A stretch of DNA of 64,000 nucleotides. Source: Mycoplasma sp. 'Moose RK' (GTDB lineage Bacteria > Bacillota_I > Bacilli_A > Mycoplasmatales > Metamycoplasmataceae). The position numbers were made by a program, and so were the translations under genes. Each line of letters begins with the position of its first letter. The stretch's first letter is position 1. The notes under the pieces are model-generated. The model made no database searches. It worked only from the letters and a program-made list of their open reading frames with translations, and was not told the DNA's origin. Shown here one piece after another: positions 58,015-64,000 of the stretch. The stretch is taken from NCBI RefSeq assembly GCF_015708155.1, contig NZ_JADDYD010000001.1, positions 308,001 to 372,000 of the forward strand, written 5' to 3'.

Positions 58015-60453
58015 TTAATAATTTTTAGGTGCTTTTGAAATGGATTTTTGATAAGTTCTACTTTGAATTTCTGCTGGTAGATCAACTGTTTTTTTATCCT
58101 TGAAAGTATCAATTCGAGTAGATTCGCTAAAACCATTTGGAAACAAATTAGTTTTTAAATTTTTGTTACCATACAATTGCAACATTGCATCAAAATAAGA
58201 TTTAAATTGATTTTTTGAACCATAAATTAGGTCATAAGCAGGTAAATTATACTTGCCATAGTAGCCCTTGTAGTCATATCCGTAAGAACGAAGCGCTAAA
58301 ACCATTGCAGCAGAAGCAGTTTTATCGCTAGCAAACAAAAGCCCATAAACTTTTTGGTTTGAGTCACGGATTGCAGTTCCTGAAACACCGCCGCCAGAAG
58401 AAAAATTATCAATTAAAAAACCTTGCCCAGAAAGTAAATATGGACTTTTGTCATATTTACCATCTAAAGCCGCATGGTCAATACCAAAATAATTTTCCCC
58501 CAAAGTCGGGTTAGAAATAAGATAATCAGTAATTCCAGGAAGATTTACAAATGAACGGTATGAACGCGTTCAAGAAAACTCACCACCATTTTTCCAACGG
58601 GCATCACTTGAATCTTTATTGAAAAAAAGAGATTCAGACTTATTAAATCAAGGTGAAACCGAAAATTTTCTTGCATTAAATTCGCGTGAATTTTCGTAGC
58701 GATCAAGTGTTTTTTCGTGTTCATTTTTGGTTGAAGGCCAACCAAAACCATAAAAATCAGTTGGATGAATTTTTTCATATTCTTCTTTTTCAAGGAAATT
58801 TTCAGGGCGAATCGAAAATTTAATTTTGCTATTTGACTGATTTTTAGTTTCATTGTAATAATCTTCAGTGATTTTTCGTGCCTGAGCTTCATTGTCAAAA
58901 TTAACTTCGATAACAGCAAAATCAAGCACTTCTTCAACATTTTTGTATCTTTCTTGGTCAGAAAAATCCTTTGGCGAAGACTTGAGTGCATTAGTACCCA
59001 TCACAATTGTACGCACATTTAAGGGTTGTTTGGGGGTTTTATTAACAAGTTCAACATTACTACGTGCTTCTTTGCCTTTTCCATCATTGAAAAGTTCACC
59101 ATTCAATTCCTTGACGCGAATGCTGATTTGATCATAATAATTGTTGTAATTTTCACCAAGAGAAGTTGGAATTTTAGCAAAAACAGGGGTTGATTTTTTC
59201 AATTTTGTCAATGCAATCGATCAAGTGTTGTACTGACGGTATTTTTCTGAATAATTTAACTCATCACGACCTCAAACTTGATTTGAATCCGAAGGCGAAT
59301 CACCAGCAAGGCGTAAAGCGCCGGCAACATGGGCGTTTGTGATGAAAAATCACTTCAAAGGATAAGAATTATCATCCTTTTTTTCATAGTCCAAAATTGA
59401 AACTGTTCCGTAGGCGGGCGAACTTTGAATCACCGGTTTTTTATCATCCATATTTTCGTAAGGATAATCATCACCACGAACGCGACCGTTGTGAATTATG
59501 AAAGAAAAAGAATTTTTTGTTAATTCCTTGTAATTATTATTTGGTAAAACACGTGGAAGGCCATTTCTGTTAGGCCCGCCAGTCTGTTTTTCTGGCCCCC
59601 AATAAGCCGGAACACCCAAAGGTTGCTCAAATTCATTAATTTCAAGACCAACTATTTTTCCAGTTTGATCATATTTTGGTAAGGAAAACGCCCGGAATTG
59701 AGCGTTTTGGTAGTAAGGCTGATTAGCTTCTTTTGCTTTTTGATTTAGCTGCTCTAAAATTGACTTTTCAACTGGATCAAAACTTTCTGGATAAAGTTTG
59801 AAAAAACGGGGACGGTAAGCGCTATTGGTCTGTGTGCTTATTGTATTTAAACTTTTATAATAATTAAGTTCTCTTTTTGGATCATCAAATTGGTATTGAT
59901 CCTCAACGATTCGCTTGTTGTTTTTACTATCCCATTTTGAAAAAGTTTGTCCTTGAGGCGCGAAAGATGCTGTAACTTCAGGAGGGTCTGGAACAATTTT
60001 TCTAGGTGGCGCTGGTTCTGGTGCCGGATTTTTTGGTGCTTCCTGTTTTTCTTGATCCTGTTTTTCAACAGTATTTTTTTCCTTTTCAACAATTTTTAGA
60101 AGATTTCCAAAAACCGTTTTAAATTCGGTGTTTTTTGTAAAATCAGCAAGATCTTGATTTGAAAAATTCTTTAATTTAGTAAGCAAATCTTTTGTTTTAC
60201 TTTTGAAAGCAATTGCACTTTGGTCTGATAAAATGTTTGTTAAATTTTCCAATTGTTTATTGATATTATTAAAAAAATTTTCAAAATTTTGGCGATTTTG
60301 ATTTGATTTAGCAAAATTTTTTTCTAAATCTTTTAAATTTTGTTCAATTTCAGCGATTTTTTCTGATGGTGTAACAATTTTGCAAGCAATCAAACTTGTT
60401 GTTGCTGCAAAAATTGGTAGCATAAATAAAATTTTAAACTTGAATTTCTTCAT
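58015..60453 (-). CDS. mip: Immunoglobulin-cleaving serine protease MIP, copy 2 (lipoprotein)
   Basis: An 812-residue DUF31-family protease, intact when TGA is Trp (58648, 59350). The lipoprotein signal ends in SLIAC at about residue 24. A coiled-coil-like linker (about 30-130) and a Pro-rich stretch follow. The triad is His375 in ITNAHV, Asp511 in VLDFAVIEV and Ser691 in GGGVSGTAI; the spacing is nearly the same as in MIP-1 (136 and 180 against 141 and 182 residues). I place the start at 60453, directly before the signal peptide; a Met at 60519 would put 22 charged residues ahead of it. It overlaps the MIB-2 stop by 20 nt, so the pair is tightly coupled. The protein should remove part of IgG held by MIB-2. 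Confidence 0.92.
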
Positions 60454-62578
60454 TTTCAGACCCACTTTCTGGGTTATTTTCGCCGCCTCGCGCTGTATTA
60501 GAAAGTTTTTTAACTTCAACTAAAGTGTGGCCAACTTTATTACCAAGTTGATTTCTGATACTTTCAGATTCAACGTAAATTTTTGTAACTCTTTTGCCAC
60601 CGCCTTGATTTACTGCTCTCATAAAGGTTTCAAATTGCATTTTTGCATCGCCTTCAAACTTGTCACCTTGTAAATAAAGCGGAATTCCGTAGACTTCTTG
60701 GCCATTCTTCATGAACTGAATTTCAGTTGGCGGTGGTGGCGGATCCTCGAAGGCAAGGCGCTGTGCAAACTGTGCGCCATTAAAATCGGCAATTTTTACA
60801 ATATAAGAAGGGTTTTGTCCCACCATATCAGGTTGGAAAATCATTCTTTTAAATTTAAGCGTCCTGTTTCCAACATAATTTTCTTTGGCATAAGGATCAT
60901 CGGGTCAATTTTCGACATTAACATTGTAAACACGATTGAATTCATCAAACCAAATGCCCTTAATTGTTTTGATGTTAGTATCAGAAAAATCAAGAAAAGA
61001 AGGTCAACCACCCTTACCACCAAAGTTTCCTTGAAAAACTCTTTGGTTAATTTTTGAGTTAAAAACAATCTCAAAACCTTCGTTGATTTTCTTCAAATCA
61101 TCACCTTTGTCAAAGCGAATTGTGTTAAAAGTGATTGAAGAAGGGACCTTTTCATTACCAGTCCGGATCACATCAGCCTGTGAGGCATAATCGAAACTAA
61201 TGTAATCAACGTTTTTTAGGGCATTAGGATTAATTGCCCAGTATTGTGAACGAGCGTTGCTATCTGAATAAAGTTCAAGTTCTTTCAACTTGATATTTTC
61301 CAAACCACGGAGACCACGAGTGGCCGCAGTGTTGTTCAAAAATAATGATAGTTTTACCACAGAAGGCGGAATTGCTTTCAAAATTGGGTCAATATTTTGC
61401 AGGGAATTAAGTGAACCCACATTTTTGAGCACTACTGCTTGAATTTTACTATCTTGTTTAATTGCTGCTTGCATAATTTGCTGAAATTTTTCAAAAGCAT
61501 TGTTGTCATCAGCATTCAATACAATCGCTTTTAGTGGTTGGCGGTTCGACAAATCCGGATTGTCCTTATTTGGCGAATATTCATAAATTGTTACGGAATT
61601 ATTGTTAATTCCGTACTGCGAAAAGATACTTTGAAATTGTGAAGAAACATCTTTTTTATCCCAACCTGGATAATCAAGGCTTGAAATTGCATTTGAAACC
61701 CGCGAATAATATCCTGGAATGTTAAACACACGGTTTAAATTATTTCTTTTAAGTACATTTAAAGTCGGATTTTTTGCCTCATCATCGTAACCTCAAGCAT
61801 AAGGATTGTCAACGACAGGAAGCAAACCCTGCTTGAGCATTTTAATTTCCTCTTGTGTCAACGGTTTAGGATTTTGCGCTTCTTTTTTTAGTCTTTCGAG
61901 CTCAGCTTTGTTTTGATCAAGACGAATTGCCGGACAATCAATGCTTGGATCACAAGAATAAAGCTTCATTTTGCGAAATTCTTCCCATTCTTTGGGTGGA
62001 ATTCGCGAAGGATTGTAATGATCATTATTGTATTCTTTATCATAAACGCGGTTAATTTCCTTAACCTGCATGTCCAAATAAGCAATTCTTTGGTCTAATT
62101 TTTTGATTTCAGCTGCAAGACCAGAAGCTTTACGTTCAAGTGCAAGTTTTGTTAGCCTATCGAGGGATGAACCTTCAGATAAATTTGCACCATCACGGGC
62201 AGTTGAAGGAGCAAATTTTGGCTTAATTATTGGTGCTGTAAGATCAGGTGAAGCTGTTTCTTTTTCCTCTTTTTTCTTTTCATTAGGCGTGTTAACAATA
62301 ATAGGTGCCTCGGTATCCTTAATTTTTTGCGCATCATTAGGTTTTTTTTGATCCTTGGCGTTGACTAAAGCGTTTGTGACCGGGGAATTAAACTTTAAAG
62401 AACTATCAATTTTGCCCTTTGCAATTGTTGAAGGACTTGAATTTAAATAACTATTTTCACTTGAAGAAAAATTGAGTGTAGTTAAATAGTTACCAAGTGC
62501 AATTGCGCCTGGCACAAGCAACAAAGGTGTGGCAATCAAAATTATGACTTTTTGTCTTTTTGTTATGCTTAAAACCAT
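60434..62578 (-). CDS. mib: Immunoglobulin-binding protein MIB, copy 2 (intact)
   Basis: A 714-residue surface protein, in frame throughout with TGA as Trp (61004, 61793 and one near 60917). The membrane anchor is at about residues 10-30. The NSPVTN motif and a charged linker follow, then a coiled-coil segment (KLALERKASGLAAEIKKL), then the immunoglobulin-binding core. The core has a leucine-rich-like region (AVVLKNVGSLNSLQNI to LKELELYS) and the conserved FQGNFGGKGGWP block. It aligns by eye along its full length with both halves of MIB-1. It has no dinucleotide tract at the position where MIB-1 has one. The start at 62578 follows AAGGGG. MIB binds antibody and MIP, encoded next, cleaves it. 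Confidence 0.92.
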
Positions 62579-62613
62579 TTTTCAACCCCTTTTATTTTCC
62601 CATGTTTGACATT

Positions 62614-62638
62614 ATTTTACCACTTTTTTTTTTTTTTT
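62614..62638 (-). promoter_or_regulatory. MIB-2 promoter region with an A15 tract
   Basis: On the minus strand, fifteen A (plus-strand T at 62624-62638) are followed by GTGG and a -10-like TAAAAT (62619-62614), 35 nt before the start. No definite -35 box was seen beyond the tract. Confidence 0.45.
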
Positions 62639-63223
62639 GGAGAAGAAATCTGGCAAATGTTAGAAAATAGGACATATTTTTTTACTTTAAAAAATTAACC
62701 AATAAAAATAATTAGTAAACTTTAGCTGAAAAAATTTTTTTGTAAATTTTTAGTTTCTAGTTGACAATTTTTTAAAAATTAGTGTTGCTTTTATTTTTCG
62801 CCAATTTTTGAATTGCGCCACTTAAATATAATTTAGGAAATTTGTTAAAATGTGCAAAGAAAATGAAAAAACTTGAGAAAATCTAACTAATTTTCCCCTC
62901 TTTAAAATTAAAGCATTAAATTTTTGCTTTTCATAATAACAAACCACAAATAAAAAATTTTAAAAAAAATATATTTTTTTTCAATTTTTAGCAAAAAAAA
63001 TAAAAATTGTTAATTTAGTATAATTTTGGCACACAAAAGGGTAAAAAATGACCTAAATACAGTACTTTTTTGCATTTTTTTTAATGCAAAAAGTGATTTT
63101 TTAAAATTAATTGATTCTTACTAAAAATTTACAATTTTTTTGTCAGTAAAAATAATTTTTTCCATTAGTTTTTGCTGACAAAACGCTGAAAAAATTATTT
63201 TTTTGAGAATATTTTTAGTTTTT

Positions 63224-63264
63224 AATTCACAAAAATTCCCGGAAATAGGACATTTTTGTGAATT
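63224..63264. terminator. Perfect 13-bp inverted repeat upstream of mraZ
   Basis: Arms 63224-63236 and 63252-63264 with a 15-nt loop. It lies in the 778-nt non-coding gap between MIB-2 and mraZ, along with a second stem near 63061-63095 and a stray TATAAT at 63019-63024. The rest of 62639-63223 shows no gene. Confidence 0.4.
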
Positions 63265-63320
63265 ACTTGTTTTTTTAATAAAAATAAAATAAAAAAAAAA
63301 ACTTTGAATTTTAACAAATG

Positions 63321-63350
63321 GTGTATAATTGTGGAAGATAGTGGAGAGAA
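63321..63350 (+). promoter_or_regulatory. Three GTG boxes at 10-bp spacing: probable MraZ operator
   Basis: GTGT, GTGG and GTGG begin at 63321, 63331 and 63341, one helical turn apart. The -10 box TATAAT (63324-63329) lies in the first unit. MraZ binds direct repeats with 10-bp spacing upstream of its own gene in other bacteria, including Mycoplasma gallisepticum, so this is likely its self-regulatory site. Confidence 0.65.
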
Positions 63351-63356
63351 ACGGAA

Positions 63357-63797
63357 ATGTTTGGAACTATTTTCAGAGTATTGGATGAAAAAAATAGAAT
63401 TGTGATGCCACCTGCTTTTCGAAATGAACTTGATGGCGACTTCTATATTTCAGCCAATTTAGAAAAAATTCTTGAAATTAGAAGCCAAGCTGAATTTGAC
63501 CTTATCGCTCAAAAAATCGGAAAAGCGAATTCACTTGATCCAAAACTTCGTGATTTTGCAAGGTATTTTTTTGGCAACACAGTCAAAATCTCCGTTGACA
63601 AACAAGGAAGATTTTTGATCCCCAAAAATTTACTTGATCTTGCTGCTATCGAAAAAAAACTATATTTAATTGGTGTTAATAACAAAATTGAAATTTGACC
63701 TGAGCAAAAATATGATGAATTTTATGCCAAATTTTCTGACTCTGAAATGACAAAAGATCTTGAAAAAGAACTATTAGAATCAGGGGTAGAATTATAA
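63357..63797 (+). CDS. mraZ: Transcriptional regulator MraZ
   Basis: A 146-residue AbrB-fold DNA-binding protein that forms rings and controls the division and cell-wall (dcw) cluster. The first AbrB-like unit has the [14 protein letters not shown] motif (residues about 9-22), and the second has [13 protein letters not shown] (about 81-93), as in the family. A TGA at 63696 is read as Trp and adds the last third. The start at 63357 follows GGAGAG. It is followed after 1 nt by rsmH. It probably represses its own operon through the GTG boxes just upstream. Confidence 0.95.
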
Positions 63798-63798
63798 A

Positions 63799-64000
63799 AT
63801 GCACTTACCTGTTTTGCTTAAAGAACTAATTTCAGCCTTGCAGATTAACCCTAGTGGATGCTATGTTGATTTAACTTTAGGACGTGGCGGCCATTCAAAG
63901 GAGGTTTTGAAGAAATTAACAACAGGAAAATTAATTGTTTTTGATAAAGATTTTGCAGCTTTATCCAAAACGAAAGCAGAACTTTTAGCAATTAGCCAAA
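63799..64000 (+). CDS. rsmH: 16S rRNA (cytosine-N4)-methyltransferase RsmH (3' part outside the window)
   Basis: Only the first 67 codons are present. [13 protein letters not shown] and [18 protein letters not shown] form the start of the SAM-binding fold of RsmH (MraW), which methylates C1402 in 16S rRNA. The start at 63799 comes directly after the mraZ stop, so translation is coupled. Order and spacing are those of the mollicute dcw cluster. Confidence 0.95.
   Translation, partial: MHLPVLLKELISALQINPSGCYVDLTLGRGGHSKEVLKKLTTGKLIVFDKDFAALSKTKAELLAISQ

Noticed and set aside
62639..63356. Small genes in the gap before mraZ
   Set aside because: Only very short AT-rich frames without ribosome-binding sites were seen.
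1..64000. tRNA, rRNA or tmRNA genes
   Set aside because: I looked in the non-coding gaps for a T-loop or conserved rRNA sequence and saw none; a covariance-model scan would settle it.

Overview
The window is a low-GC mollicute chromosome segment that needs genetic code 4. Almost every long gene, including conserved ones such as metK, topA, pyrG and mraZ, carries in-frame TGA codons at tryptophan positions, so I joined fragments across TGA. A P97/P102 adhesin pair, a MIB/MIP immunoglobulin capture-and-cleavage pair present twice, and very large repeat-built surface proteins point to the Mycoplasma (Mesomycoplasma) hyopneumoniae / flocculare / ovipneumoniae / dispar group. I cannot fix the species.

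Layout. 1-10042 (minus): metK (partial), an ABC ATPase and a 2649-residue FtsX-type permease. 10191-12980 (plus): two azoreductase-like flavoproteins, rpmE, a Dps-like ferritin and an RluD-type pseudouridine synthase. 13003-17647 (minus): MIP-1 and MIB-1; MIB-1 is frameshifted at a (CT)9 tract. 17871-18240: a decayed IS3-type insertion sequence. 18287-30040 (minus) and 30395-41896 (plus): two divergent giant genes (3917 and 3833 residues) built from fibronectin-III-like modules; the first has an in-frame (CA)8 tract. 41919-42251: a 333-bp non-autonomous IS derivative. 42266-43522 (minus): an anchored low-complexity protein. 43912-48908 (plus): rpsP, trmD with a long tail, rplS, topA, a small membrane protein and a CDP-alcohol phosphatidyltransferase. 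48913-50511 (minus): pyrG. 50640-50973: a second IS derivative. 51116-57462 (plus): the P97 and P102 homologues. 58015-62578 (minus): MIP-2 and MIB-2, both intact. 63357-64000 (plus): mraZ and the start of rsmH, opening the dcw cluster.

How it works together. Between about 13 and 62.6 kb, housekeeping genes alternate with surface modules for adhesion (P97/P102) and antibody capture and cleavage (MIB/MIP), plus giant stalk-like proteins. Simple-sequence repeats sit where they can switch these genes: dinucleotide tracts in the coding parts of MIB-1 (out of frame here) and giant protein 1 (in frame here), and 15-16 nt homopolymers beside the -10 boxes of giant protein 2, the P97/P102 operon and MIB-2. 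Relatives of one IS element, sharing the same terminal inverted repeat, lie at the borders of these modules. I read the region as a phase-variable immune-evasion and adhesion island. The reading frames and repeats are seen directly; the switching is inferred.

I found no tRNA, rRNA or CRISPR array.
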